Of a stretch of DNA of 64,000 nucleotides, positions 49,566-58,230 are shown in pieces. The stretch's first letter is position 1. Each line of letters starts with the position of its first letter. The notes under the pieces were generated by a model. It did no database searches. It was given only the letters and a program-made list of their open reading frames with translations, and was not told where the DNA came from. Location of the stretch: contig NZ_JBAKHX010000032.1 in assembly GCF_036906915.1 (NCBI RefSeq), positions 1 through 64,000 on the forward strand, in the 5' to 3' direction. Both the position numbers and the translations under genes were made by a program. The DNA is from Phytohabitans sp036906915. Its GTDB lineage: Bacteria > Actinomycetota > Actinomycetes > Mycobacteriales > Micromonosporaceae.

Positions 49566-52500
49566 GCACTGTCCGGTTCAGACGGAGGGCGCGGCGCCCG
49601 GGGCCTCAGATTCCGGCGGGTGACCTGCGCATCGACCCGCCTCCCGAGCTGCCCGGCGACACCGGTGGCCGCTGGCAGCAGATGTTCGTGGTGCTGCCGA
49701 TGGTGGGTGGCGGCGTCGCGATGGCGATGATGATGGGTCACGGCGGTGGCACGTACTCGTACGTGGTCGGTGCGATCTTCGGCGTCTCTTCGCTCGCGAT
49801 GCTCGCGTCGTGGGGCGGCACGCCGAAGCGGGCGGAGATGACAGCCGCCCGCCGCGACTATCTGCGCCACCTCGGCACGCTGCGCCGGCGGGCCCGTGAC
49901 ACCGCGACCCGCCAGCGGGCCGGCCTGCTCTACCGGCATCCCGATCCAGATCGACTCTGGTCCACAGTGGCCAGTTATCGGCTCTGGGAACGCCGCCCCA
50001 CGGATTCCGACTTCGCGGTCGTACGGGTGGGGCTTGGTCCACAGACCTTGGCCACGCCGCTCGTGGCGCCGGTGACCCGGCCGCTCGAAGACCTCGAACC
50101 CATGACGTCCGGTGCGCTGCGCCGCTTCCTCGACACGCACGCCGTGGTGCCCGACCTGCCGGTGGCGCTGGCCTTGCGCGGGTTCACCCGCGTGCACATC
50201 GTCGGGGCACCGGGCCGGGCGCTCGTACGCGCGATGGTGGCGCAACTGTCGGTCTTCCACGCGCCCGACGATTTGCGTATCGCGGTGTGTGTGGCGCCGG
50301 ATCGGCGTACCCGGTGGGAGTGGGTCAAGTGGCTGCCGCACGCCCAGCACCCGGGCCGCACCGACGCGCTGGGCCCGGTGCGGCTCGTCGCCTCATCGAC
50401 TGCCGAGCTGACGCGCCTGCTGCACGACCTGATCGGCAGCCGCCCTCGCTTCGGCGCCGGTCCAGCGGCAGAAGGCCCGCACGTGGTGGTGGTGCTCGAC
50501 GGGGCGGACGCCGCCTTCGGCGAGGGCGGCATCGACGGCGTATCCATAGTGGACCTGGACACGCCACCGCCTCGCGTGCTCGACAGGTCCACTGTGGTGC
50601 TCACTATCGATTCGGTGCGACAACTGGTCTCGTACACGATGGAAGGCACCGCGGAGGTCGGTGTCGCCGACGGCCTGGACCTCGTCGCGGCTGAGGCGTT
50701 GGCGCGGCGCCTCGCGCCGGTGCGGCTGACGGATTCGGCGGCGGCCGAATCCCTGCCCGGCGCCGAGCCCACCGCGGCTGACCTGCTCGGCGTCGATCCG
50801 GATAGCTTCGACGGCTGGGCGCCGCGGCCCGACCGCGACCGCCTGCGGGTGCCGATCGGGTTCAGCGCCGAGGGCCCGCCGGTCGTCCTCGACCTGAAGG
50901 AGTCCGCGCAGGACGGTATGGGGCCGCACGGGCTGCTCATAGGCGCCACCGGCTCGGGAAAGTCGGAGCTGCTGCGCACGCTGGTGCTCGGGCTGGCCGC
51001 GACGCACCCGCCCGACGTGCTCAACTTCGTGCTGGTCGACTTCAAGGGTGGCGCTACGTTCGCGGCGCTCGACCGGCTGCCGCACACGGCTGCGATGATC
51101 ACGAACCTGGCCGGTGATCTGCCGCTGGTCGACCGCATGGTCGACGCGGTCAACGGCGAGGTGCTGCGCCGCCAGGAGTTGCTGCGCCGGGCCGGTGACT
51201 TCGTGAGCCTGCGCGAATATGAGAACGCACGCACCGGTGGTGCCGCCCTGGCGCCGCTGCCGACGCTGCTGATCGTGTGCGACGAGTTCTCCGAGCTGCT
51301 CGCCGCCAAGCCCGACTTCATCGACCTGTTCCTCCAGATAGGACGGTTGGGACGGTCGCTGGGCGTGCACCTGCTGCTCGCGTCGCAGCGGCTCGAAGAG
51401 GGACGCATGCGCGGGTTGGAGACGCACCTGTCGTACCGGATCGGACTGCGCACGTTCTCAGCCCTGGAGTCGCGGGCGGTGCTGGGCGTGCCCGACGCGT
51501 ACGAACTGCCCCGCTCGCCCGGCCATGGATACCTCAAGGCGGGCACCGAGCCGCTGGTACGGTTCCGCGCCGCGTACGTCTCGGGGCCGCTGCGCCGCGC
51601 CGCCGATCGGCGGCGTGACGGGCGCGCCGGGCGCCCGCGCGTGCTGACCTACGGCACCAGTTTCGTACCGGCGCCGAAGCCCGCCACCCCGGCGATCGAG
51701 AGCGGCCGCAGCCTGCTCGACGCGCTGGTCGACCGGCTGGCCGGGGAGGGCCCGCCGGCGCACCAGGTGTGGCTGCCGCCGCTGTCGCGGTCACCGGCGC
51801 TCGACGAGCTGCTCGGCTCCCTGGTCAGCGATCCGGCGCGTGGGTTCACCTTCGCCAATCCGGCGCTGCGCGGCGCGATGCAGGTGCCGGTCGCGGTCGT
51901 CGACAAGCCGTTCGAGCAGCGGCGCGACCTGCTGTGGCTGGCGCTCGACGGCGCGGCCGGGCACGTCGCTGTCGCGGGTGGACCGCGAAGCGGCAAGTCC
52001 AGCCTCCTCGCGACGCTGGTGTGCGGCCTGGCGCTCAGCCATACGCCCGCCGAGGCGCAGGTCTACTGCCTGGACTTCGGTGGCGGCACGCTGGCCGCGC
52101 TCCGCGCGCTGCCGCACGTCGGCGGGGTCGCGGGGCGGCACGACGCCGAGGCGGTGCGCCGGACGGTGGGTGAGATCGCGACTCGGCTCGCCGACCGCGA
52201 GCGCGGCGAACCCGTTGACGGCCACATCCTCCTCGTGATCGACGGCTGGACCACGCTTCGCGGCGACTACGACGACCTGGAATCCGTGATCACCGACATC
52301 GCGACCCGCGGTCTGGCGTATGGCGTGCACGTCGTGGCCGCTTCCTCCCGCTGGCTCGACTTCCGGCCGGCGATCCGTGATCTCTTCGGCTCCCGCCTCG
52401 AACTGCGCCTCGGCGATCCGGCCGACTCGATCGTCTCCCGCAAGGCCGCGCTCAACGTGCCAGAAAAGACACCGGGCCGCGGTCTCACGGCGGACGGCCT

Positions 52501-53356
52501 GCACTTCCTCGCCGCTCGTCCCGCGCTCGTCGCGCTCGACGGTGATCCCGAGGCGCTGGTGCGCGCGGTCGCCGCCGGCTGGTCGGGAGCTCCGGCACCG
52601 CCGGTGCGGCTGCTGCCCGCCGTCGTGCCGTACGCCGACCTGGATCTCGCCGCCAGTAGCGGGCTGGCCATCCCCATCGGACTCGCCGAGGCCGACCTGC
52701 GCCCGGCCGAGCTCGACTTCGGCACCGAGCCGCACTTCCTGCTGTTCGGCGACGCGGAGTGCGGCAAGTCGTCCTTCCTGCGGGCGCTCGCCACGTCGGT
52801 CGCCCGGCGTTTCACGCCGGAACAGGCGCGGATCATCCTGGTCGACTACCGGCGCAGCCTACTCGGCGCCGTCGAGGGCGATCACGTTATCGGGTACGGG
52901 ACATCCGCCGTCACCACCAGCGAGTTGATCGAGTCGGTGGCCGGGTACATGCGGCGGCGGCTGCCCGGCCCCGACGTCACGCCCCGGCAGCTTCGCGAGC
53001 GTTCCTGGTGGACCGGGCCGGAGCTGTTCGTACTGGTCGACGACTACGACCTGGTGTCCACCGCGCCAGCCAACCCGCTACTGCCACTACTGGAGTACCT
53101 GCCGCAGGCCCGCGACATCGGCCTGCACCTGATCGTGACCCGCCGCTGCGGCGGCGCGGCACGGGCGCTGTACGAGCCGGTCGTGCAGCGGCTGCGCGAG
53201 CTGGCGTCACCCGGTCTGGTGATGTCCGGCGACAAGGACGAAGGAGCCCTCGTCGGCACCGCGCGCCCTACTACGCTGCCACCAGGCCGCGGGCGTCTCG
53301 TCACGCGGAAGAAAGGAGTACGCCTCGTTCAGCTGGCATTTCTCTCCCAGGAGTGA
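49562..53356 (+). CDS. eccC: type VII secretion ATPase EccC
   Basis: Motor and substrate receptor of ESX secretion, fused EccCa/EccCb form, 1264 residues. Seen: N-terminal two-helix membrane segment near 40-80 (MFVVLPMVGGGVAMAMMMG, then YVVGAIFGVSSLAML); three FtsK/SpoIIIE modules with Walker A GATGSGKS (461-468), GGPRSGKS (806-813) and GDAECGKS (1063-1070), and Walker B regions LLIVCDEFSELL, ILLVIDGW and LFVLVDDYD. Only the first module keeps the Asp-Glu pair, as is usual. Start GTG 49562. Confidence 0.93.
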   Translation: MSTVRFRRRARRPGPQIPAGDLRIDPPPELPGDTGGRWQQMFVVLPMVGGGVAMAMMMGHGGGTYSYVVGAIFGVSSLAMLASWGGTPKRAEMTAARRDYLRHLGTLRRRARDTATRQRAGLLYRHPDPDRLWSTVASYRLWERRPTDSDFAVVRVGLGPQTLATPLVAPVTRPLEDLEPMTSGALRRFLDTHAVVPDLPVALALRGFTRVHIVGAPGRALVRAMVAQLSVFHAPDDLRIAVCVAPDRRTRWEWVKWLPHAQHPGRTDALGPVRLVASSTAELTRLLHDLIGSRPRFGAGPAAEGPHVVVVLDGADAAFGEGGIDGVSIVDLDTPPPRVLDRSTVVLTIDSVRQLVSYTMEGTAEVGVADGLDLVAAEALARRLAPVRLTDSAAAESLPGAEPTAADLLGVDPDSFDGWAPRPDRDRLRVPIGFSAEGPPVVLDLKESAQDGMGPHGLLIGATGSGKSELLRTLVLGLAATHPPDVLNFVLVDFKGGATFAALDRLPHTAAMITNLAGDLPLVDRMVDAVNGEVLRRQELLRRAGDFVSLREYENARTGGAALAPLPTLLIVCDEFSELLAAKPDFIDLFLQIGRLGRSLGVHLLLASQRLEEGRMRGLETHLSYRIGLRTFSALESRAVLGVPDAYELPRSPGHGYLKAGTEPLVRFRAAYVSGPLRRAADRRRDGRAGRPRVLTYGTSFVPAPKPATPAIESGRSLLDALVDRLAGEGPPAHQVWLPPLSRSPALDELLGSLVSDPARGFTFANPALRGAMQVPVAVVDKPFEQRRDLLWLALDGAAGHVAVAGGPRSGKSSLLATLVCGLALSHTPAEAQVYCLDFGGGTLAALRALPHVGGVAGRHDAEAVRRTVGEIATRLADRERGEPVDGHILLVIDGWTTLRGDYDDLESVITDIATRGLAYGVHVVAASSRWLDFRPAIRDLFGSRLELRLGDPADSIVSRKAALNVPEKTPGRGLTADGLHFLAARPALVALDGDPEALVRAVAAGWSGAPAPPVRLLPAVVPYADLDLAASSGLAIPIGLAEADLRPAELDFGTEPHFLLFGDAECGKSSFLRALATSVARRFTPEQARIILVDYRRSLLGAVEGDHVIGYGTSAVTTSELIESVAGYMRRRLPGPDVTPRQLRERSWWTGPELFVLVDDYDLVSTAPANPLLPLLEYLPQARDIGLHLIVTRRCGGAARALYEPVVQRLRELASPGLVMSGDKDEGALVGTARPTTLPPGRGRLVTRKKGVRLVQLAFLSQE

Positions 53357-53460
53357 TCTTCTTTCGTCAGCGGATTACCGGGGAAACCTGAACGCGGTAA
53401 CCTCCCTCCAACGACTTGTCGGCCCGGACCCATGTGCCGGCCTACTGGAGGCCATCTGCG

Positions 53461-54714
53461 ATGAGGCTTTGGAGCCATCGCTGGGGCGCCGTTCCGCGAT
53501 TCGTCGGGGCGGCGCTCGTCGCCGTCGGGGCGACCGGCGTACCCGCGATCGCCGCTACGCCAGCGCAGGCTGCCAGCGTCATCCAGCGGCGCGACACCGT
53601 ACGTGAAGACCAGTGGCAGCTCTCGGAGCTGCGCGCGACACACGCGTGGCGGTACTCGACCGGCGCCAGCGTCACCGTCGCGGTGATCGATTCCGGTGTG
53701 GACGGCGGCCACCCCGACCTCGCCGGCCAGGTCCTTCCCGGCATCGACCTGGTGACCGGCAACGGCGATGGGCGCACCGACCCTGTGGGGCACGGCACCA
53801 CCGTCGCCGGTCTGATCGCCGGACGCAACGACGACCGCGACGGCGTCATGGGGCTGGCGCCCCAAGCCAAGATCCTGCCCGTTCGCGTCCTCGACGCCGA
53901 CAACCGGTACAACGACGCGCTGATCGTCGCCAAGGGTGTCCGGTGGGCGGTCGACAACGGCGCCAAGGTGATCAACCTGTCGCTCGGCGGCAGCGGCAAC
54001 AGCCCGGCCCTGGCCGCCGCCATCGACTACGCGTTCGCCCGCGACGTCGTCGTGGTCGCGTGCACCGGCAACATCGCGCCCGACGCGCCCACCGAGGTCT
54101 GGTACCCGGCCCGCGAGCCGGGGGTGATCGCGGTCACCGGTCTCGAACGCGAGACCGAGGGCCTCTGGTCCGGCTCCATCACCGGCTCTGCCACCGTGCT
54201 CGCCGCCCCTGCCAACGGGTTGATAGGCGCCCGGCCCGGCGGCACGTGGAAGGTACAGGGCACGAGCTTCGCCGCCCCGCTGGTGAGCGCCACCGCCGCG
54301 CTGGTTCGCGCCAAGTGGCCCGAGATGACCGCCGCCACCGTGGTCAACCGGCTCATCAAGACCGCCGACGACCTGGGTGCGGTGGGCCGCGACGTCCGGT
54401 TCGGGTACGGCCTGGTCGACCCCGTCGCCGCGCTCACCGTTGGCATGTCCACGGTGGAGCGCAACCCTCTGGACAACAACGCCCCGCCCGGCGTGGCTGG
54501 GTTCGGCGCCGCCCCCGGCATGGAGGCCGCAAGCGGCACCAGCGGCAACCACACCACGGGTGGCCGGGCGCCCGGCTCCAACGCGGGATGGTCGGCCGAG
54601 CCGGCCGGCGAGGTCGAGGAGTCGCGGCGCGGGCTGTTGGTGGGCGGCCTGGTCGCGCTCTTGGTGATCGCCGTGGGTGCCTTCACGGTCCGCCGCTTCT
54701 TCCGCACCCGCTAG
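53461..54714 (+). CDS. mycP: mycosin, ESX-associated subtilisin-like protease
   Basis: Membrane-anchored serine protease needed for ESX function. 417 residues. Seen: signal peptide ending near AQAAS; catalytic Asp in VAVIDSGVDGGHPDL, His in GHGTTVAGLIAG and Ser in GTSFAAPLVSATAAL; a Gly/Pro/Asn-rich linker; a C-terminal helix GLLVGGLVALLVIAVGAF and a basic tail. I chose ATG 53461, with CTGGAGG upstream, for the signal peptide. It follows eccC by 104 bases on the same strand. Confidence 0.93.
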   Translation: MRLWSHRWGAVPRFVGAALVAVGATGVPAIAATPAQAASVIQRRDTVREDQWQLSELRATHAWRYSTGASVTVAVIDSGVDGGHPDLAGQVLPGIDLVTGNGDGRTDPVGHGTTVAGLIAGRNDDRDGVMGLAPQAKILPVRVLDADNRYNDALIVAKGVRWAVDNGAKVINLSLGGSGNSPALAAAIDYAFARDVVVVACTGNIAPDAPTEVWYPAREPGVIAVTGLERETEGLWSGSITGSATVLAAPANGLIGARPGGTWKVQGTSFAAPLVSATAALVRAKWPEMTAATVVNRLIKTADDLGAVGRDVRFGYGLVDPVAALTVGMSTVERNPLDNNAPPGVAGFGAAPGMEAASGTSGNHTTGGRAPGSNAGWSAEPAGEVEESRRGLLVGGLVALLVIAVGAFTVRRFFRTR

Positions 54715-54730
54715 CTTTCCCATCGCCTTC

Positions 54731-54807
54731 AGGGCCTGTGTCGCAGTGGGGGCCGGTCGTCGTCTGGGTCCGCCGCGGCCCGGTCATCCGCTTCGACACG
54801 GGCCCTA
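54731..54807. repeat. short inverted-repeat element between convergent mycP and marP
   Basis: AGGGCCTGTGTCG (54731-54743) pairs with CGACACGGGCCCT (54794-54806), 12 of 13. The internal CCGGTCGTCGTCTGGG and flanking CCGCCGC match the element at 10474-10639, so both belong to one family. The marP TAG stop lies at its right edge. It may serve as a bidirectional terminator. Confidence 0.72.
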
Positions 54808-55983
54808 GGCGCAGGCGCCTGTTCCGGTGGCTCGGGTGCGGGACTGGCCTGCCGTTGCCACCGGCGAGGCTTCCTGGGCGCTTACCGCGAACCCGGTGTT
54901 CCGGTCGTCGGCGGCCGCCGCGAAGATCACCCCGAGCACCTGACCGTTCGTCCCGACCAGCGGGCCGCCCGAGTTTCCACTCCGCACCAGCGCCCGGATC
55001 GTGTAGATCTCCCGGGTCACGTCCTTCGAGTCGTAGATGTCTGGCCCGGTGATGTCGCCGAGGTCGCGGACGCGGGCGGACTGGGCGTTGAACGGCCCGT
55101 CGAGCGGGAACCCGAGCACGATCGCGTCCGCGTTGGCCTGGGCGTCGCGCTGCGCGAAGGGCATCACCGGCGCGTCCAGGCCGGGAACGTACAGCACAGC
55201 CAGGTCGCGGTTGGGGTCGTAGACGACCACCCGACCGTCGAGCTTTTCATCGCCGATCTCCACCTCGACCGAACGGGTGCCGGCGACCACGTGCGCGTTG
55301 GTCATGACGCGCTCTTCGGCGTACACGAAGCCGGAGCCCTCGATACGCCGGGAGCAGCTGGGCGCGGTGCCCAGGACCTTGACCACCGACGGCCGCGCGT
55401 TGGCGACCACCCGGGAGCCGGCGAGCCGCGGGTCCGGAGCCGCCACCTCGCGCGCGCGGGTCGGCGACAGCTCGCCGAACACCTCGGGGAAGCCCTGCGT
55501 GTCGACAGTCTCGCGGAGCGCTTGCGAGAGGGCCTGAGCCTGCTCGGGCATGACGCGGTTGACGCCGTGCAGGATCGCGCTGTTGCGGACCGAGCTGGCC
55601 AGCCAGGGCAGCGACGACGCTCCGAGCGGCACCGCCACGAGCCACGCGACCACGAGTACGGCCAGCACCGAGACGACGGCACCACCGGCGTCGTCGACGC
55701 GGCGCCCGACTCGGCTGGTGATGGCGTGCCGTAGGTGGGTGCCGAGCCAGCCGGCCAGGGCCTGTCCGAGCACCGCGAGCCCGAAGATGGCGATGAGCGA
55801 AACGACGACGCGTACGGCATCGTCGGCGAACCGCTGGGCCACGAACGGCCCGAGCTGGAGCCCGATCAGGGCACCGCCGAAGAAGCCGGCGAATGACAGC
55901 GCACCGATGACAAATCCCTGTCGGTATCCGCTGATCGCGAACAACAGCATGAGCAGCACAAGGGCGACATCGATGGCGGACAC
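54805..55983 (-). CDS. marP: MarP-type membrane serine protease
   Basis: Trypsin-like protease, in mycobacteria required for acid and oxidative stress resistance. 392 residues. Seen: a CvpA-like N-terminal region with four helices (residues about 5-25, 30-48, 63-82, 101-122), then the protease domain: His in VMTNAHVVAGT, Asp in NRDLAVLYV and Ser in RSGNSGGPLVG. Cys residues in APSCSRR and the terminal TGACA can form the redox-sensitive disulfide known for MarP. It starts the operon-like run with nudix, tlpA-like and nth. Confidence 0.92.
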   Translation of the reverse strand: MSAIDVALVLLMLLFAISGYRQGFVIGALSFAGFFGGALIGLQLGPFVAQRFADDAVRVVVSLIAIFGLAVLGQALAGWLGTHLRHAITSRVGRRVDDAGGAVVSVLAVLVVAWLVAVPLGASSLPWLASSVRNSAILHGVNRVMPEQAQALSQALRETVDTQGFPEVFGELSPTRAREVAAPDPRLAGSRVVANARPSVVKVLGTAPSCSRRIEGSGFVYAEERVMTNAHVVAGTRSVEVEIGDEKLDGRVVVYDPNRDLAVLYVPGLDAPVMPFAQRDAQANADAIVLGFPLDGPFNAQSARVRDLGDITGPDIYDSKDVTREIYTIRALVRSGNSGGPLVGTNGQVLGVIFAAAADDRNTGFAVSAQEASPVATAGQSRTRATGTGACA

Positions 55984-56062
55984 GCGTCAAGGGTACGGGG
56001 GTCCCGCGAGTACCGGAGCCGACGCGCTAAGCCCATACAAAGCAGCCTCAAAGGCGACCTGT

Positions 56063-56737
56063 TCAGCTCACCAGATCGGACTCATCGGTGCCGGTGGGCG
56101 GAGGGCTGATCGGAATGTCGGCGACCCTGTCGCGGGGCCACGGCCGGGCCCAACCAGCCATCTCCAGGAGTGCGGAGAGGACCCCGGCGGTGAAGCCCCA
56201 CACCAACATCCCGCGTACTTCGAACGCCGGTCCCATCCACCCGCTCGGATGACGGATCTGGAGCCGGTTGTCGGGGTCGACAAGCTCGGCGATGGGGAGC
56301 CGCGCGACGTGCGCCACCTCGGCCGGATCTTTGGGGTGCACCTCGTGCGGCGCGTGCCACCACGCGAGCACCGGCGTGACCACGAAGTCACTGACGGGAA
56401 TCCACAGCGGAGGCAGGTCGGCGAGCACGGTGACGGAGGCGGGGTCGAGGTCGACCTCCTCCTGTGCCTCGCGCAGGGCGGTGGCGACCGCGTCGGCGTC
56501 GCCCGGGTCGCTCGCCCCACCGGGAAATGCGGGCTGCCCGGCGTGGGTGCGCAGCGTCGCCGCCCGCTGGAGCATGAGCACGTCGGGTTCGCCGTCGTGC
56601 TCGCCGAGGAGGATGAGAACGGCGCTCGGCCGGCCGCTGTCGGTAGGGGTGGGCAGGCGGGTGAAGTCTTCGACCCGAGCGTTCCGGAGCCGGTCGAGCA
56701 GCGGCGCCAACCAGTCGGGCGTCCCGTTGGTGGTCAT
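56063..56737 (-). CDS. NUDIX hydrolase, CoA pyrophosphatase type
   Basis: 224 residues. Seen: the Nudix box GASDPGDADAVATALREAQEEVDL, of type Gx5Ex7REUxEExxU with Asp in place of the first Glu, preceded by the CoA-type RAATLRTHAGQPAFPGG. The N-terminal LAPLLDRLRNA and later WIPVSDFVVTPVLAWW fit the CoAse subfamily. In mycobacteria it is the Rv3672c equivalent, between marP and the TlpA-like gene, as here. Confidence 0.88.
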   Translation of the reverse strand: MTTNGTPDWLAPLLDRLRNARVEDFTRLPTPTDSGRPSAVLILLGEHDGEPDVLMLQRAATLRTHAGQPAFPGGASDPGDADAVATALREAQEEVDLDPASVTVLADLPPLWIPVSDFVVTPVLAWWHAPHEVHPKDPAEVAHVARLPIAELVDPDNRLQIRHPSGWMGPAFEVRGMLVWGFTAGVLSALLEMAGWARPWPRDRVADIPISPPPTGTDESDLVS

Positions 56738-56807
56738 GCGCCGCCGCCCGCGGCAGAGGGCCAGGGTTGCAGCGAGTGGAGCCGAGCGCCGGCTAGATCT
56801 GCGGCAC

Positions 56808-57395
56808 TCATGGGAGCGTCACCCCGAGGTGCTGGGCGGCCAGGGTGGCGAGCGCCGCGTCGTCGAGCGCGGCCGCGTTGTACAGGTGCCGGATCTTGCC
56901 TTGCTGGTCGACGAAGAGCGTGACCGGCAAGGGCCGCCCGGAGAGCTTGATGCGGAACCGCTCCGAGCGGTCGTACAGGTTGGGGTAGGTCACGCCGAGG
57001 TCTTCGGCGAGCGACCCGCCCGCCTCGCGGGTGTCGTGGGTGTCGACGCCGATGACGTGGACCTTGCCGGCGGCACGCTCGGCGAAGCGCTGGAACGCCG
57101 GCATCTCGTCACGGCAGGGCGCGCACCACGAGCCCCACAGGTTGACGACGGCCGGCCCGCGGATGGCGCTCACCTGGACCGTGGCGTCGCCTGTGAAGCA
57201 GGGCAGGGCGATGTCGGGCAGCGGCGCGGCGTCGGCCGGTGCCGGTCCTGGGCTGGCGGTCGCCTGAGCCGGCGGCGCGGTCAGCGCGGCACAGTCGGCG
57301 AACGGTGCCGGAGCGGCCTTCGGCGCCGGCTCCGGGTCGTCGGAGCATCCGGCGAGCAGCAGCGCCACCATCAGGGCGCAGGCGACCCGCTTCAC
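56808..57395 (-). CDS. TlpA-like thioredoxin lipoprotein
   Basis: Exported thiol-disulfide protein, 195 residues. Seen: signal peptide MKRVACALMVALLLAGCS with lipobox LAGC; a thioredoxin-fold domain with the active site WGSWCAPCRDEMP, VIGVDTHDTREAG and GRPLPVTLFVDQQG with the cis-Pro. Probably reduces or resolves exported disulfides, perhaps including the MarP one (inference). GTG 57395 overlaps the nth stop as GTGA. Confidence 0.91.
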   Translation of the reverse strand: MKRVACALMVALLLAGCSDDPEPAPKAAPAPFADCAALTAPPAQATASPGPAPADAAPLPDIALPCFTGDATVQVSAIRGPAVVNLWGSWCAPCRDEMPAFQRFAERAAGKVHVIGVDTHDTREAGGSLAEDLGVTYPNLYDRSERFRIKLSGRPLPVTLFVDQQGKIRHLYNAAALDDAALATLAAQHLGVTLP

Positions 57396-58168
57396 GGTGC
57401 CTCCGGCTCGGTCACCGCCTTGGCGGGCACCAACTCCGGGTCGACACCGGCCACGGCGGCAAGATCGCGGGCGCGCGGACCCTTGAGCAGCTTGGCCGCG
57501 GCGGCGGCCTCGGTGGGTCCGGTGCCGTACGCCGGGCAGAGCTTGGTGAGAGTACAGGCACCGCAGGCCGGCTTGCGAGCATGGCAGACCCGCCGGCCGT
57601 GGAAGATCACCCGGTGGGAGAGCATCGTCCACTCACGCTTCTCGATCAGCGCCCCCACGGCGTGCTCGATTTTGACGGGGTCGGAATCGGCGGTCCACTC
57701 CCACCGCCGGACGAGCCGCTGGAAGTGCGTGTCGACGGTGATGCCCGGCACGTCGAAGGCGTTGCCGAGCACGACGTTGGCCGTCTTGCGGCCGACGCCC
57801 GGCAGCGTGACCATCTCCGCCAGCGTGCGCGGCACCTCCCCACCGAACCGGTCGCGGATCGCCGCCGACAGCCCCATCGCCGACTTGGTCTTGGCTCGGA
57901 AGAAGCCGGTCGGCTTGAGGATCTGCTCGACGTCTTCGGGGTTGGCCGCGGCCAGGTCCTCGGGGGTGGGGTACTTGGCGAACAGCGTGGGCGTGGTCAG
58001 GTTGACCCGGACGTCGGTGGTCTGTGCCGACAGCACGGTGGCGATCAGCAACTGGAAGGCGTTCTCGAAGTCGAGCTCGCAGTGCGCGTCGGGGTGGGTC
58101 TCTTCCAGCAGGCGCGCCATCTTCCGGGCACGCCGCTTCCGCGACAAGTCACTCTCAGTACGGGCCAC
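57392..58168 (-). CDS. nth: endonuclease III
   Basis: DNA glycosylase/AP lyase for oxidised pyrimidines. 258 residues. Seen: LLIATVLSAQTTDVRVN, the helix-hairpin-helix LPGVGRKTANVVLGNAF with the catalytic Lys, VDTHFQRLVRR with the catalytic Asp, and the 4Fe-4S cluster C-x6-C-x2-C-x5-C in VCHARKPACGACTLTKLC. The C-terminal Ala/Pro-rich tail is typical of actinobacteria. Start codon GTG. Confidence 0.96.
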   Translation of the reverse strand: MARTESDLSRKRRARKMARLLEETHPDAHCELDFENAFQLLIATVLSAQTTDVRVNLTTPTLFAKYPTPEDLAAANPEDVEQILKPTGFFRAKTKSAMGLSAAIRDRFGGEVPRTLAEMVTLPGVGRKTANVVLGNAFDVPGITVDTHFQRLVRRWEWTADSDPVKIEHAVGALIEKREWTMLSHRVIFHGRRVCHARKPACGACTLTKLCPAYGTGPTEAAAAAKLLKGPRARDLAAVAGVDPELVPAKAVTEPEAP

Positions 58169-58189
58169 GGCGAAAGAGTACGCTGTGCG

Positions 58190-58230
58190 GGTTTGTCCTC
58201 GCTCCGCTCGGACGGCTCAGCCGGCTGCGG
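58190..58230. repeat. partial palindromic element, copy 4
   Basis: TCCTCGCTCCGCTCGGACGG and the following bases match the left part of copy 3 at 45377; the arm and core are missing. It lies between the capA-like stop and the nth start and includes the capA-like stop codon. Confidence 0.5.
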
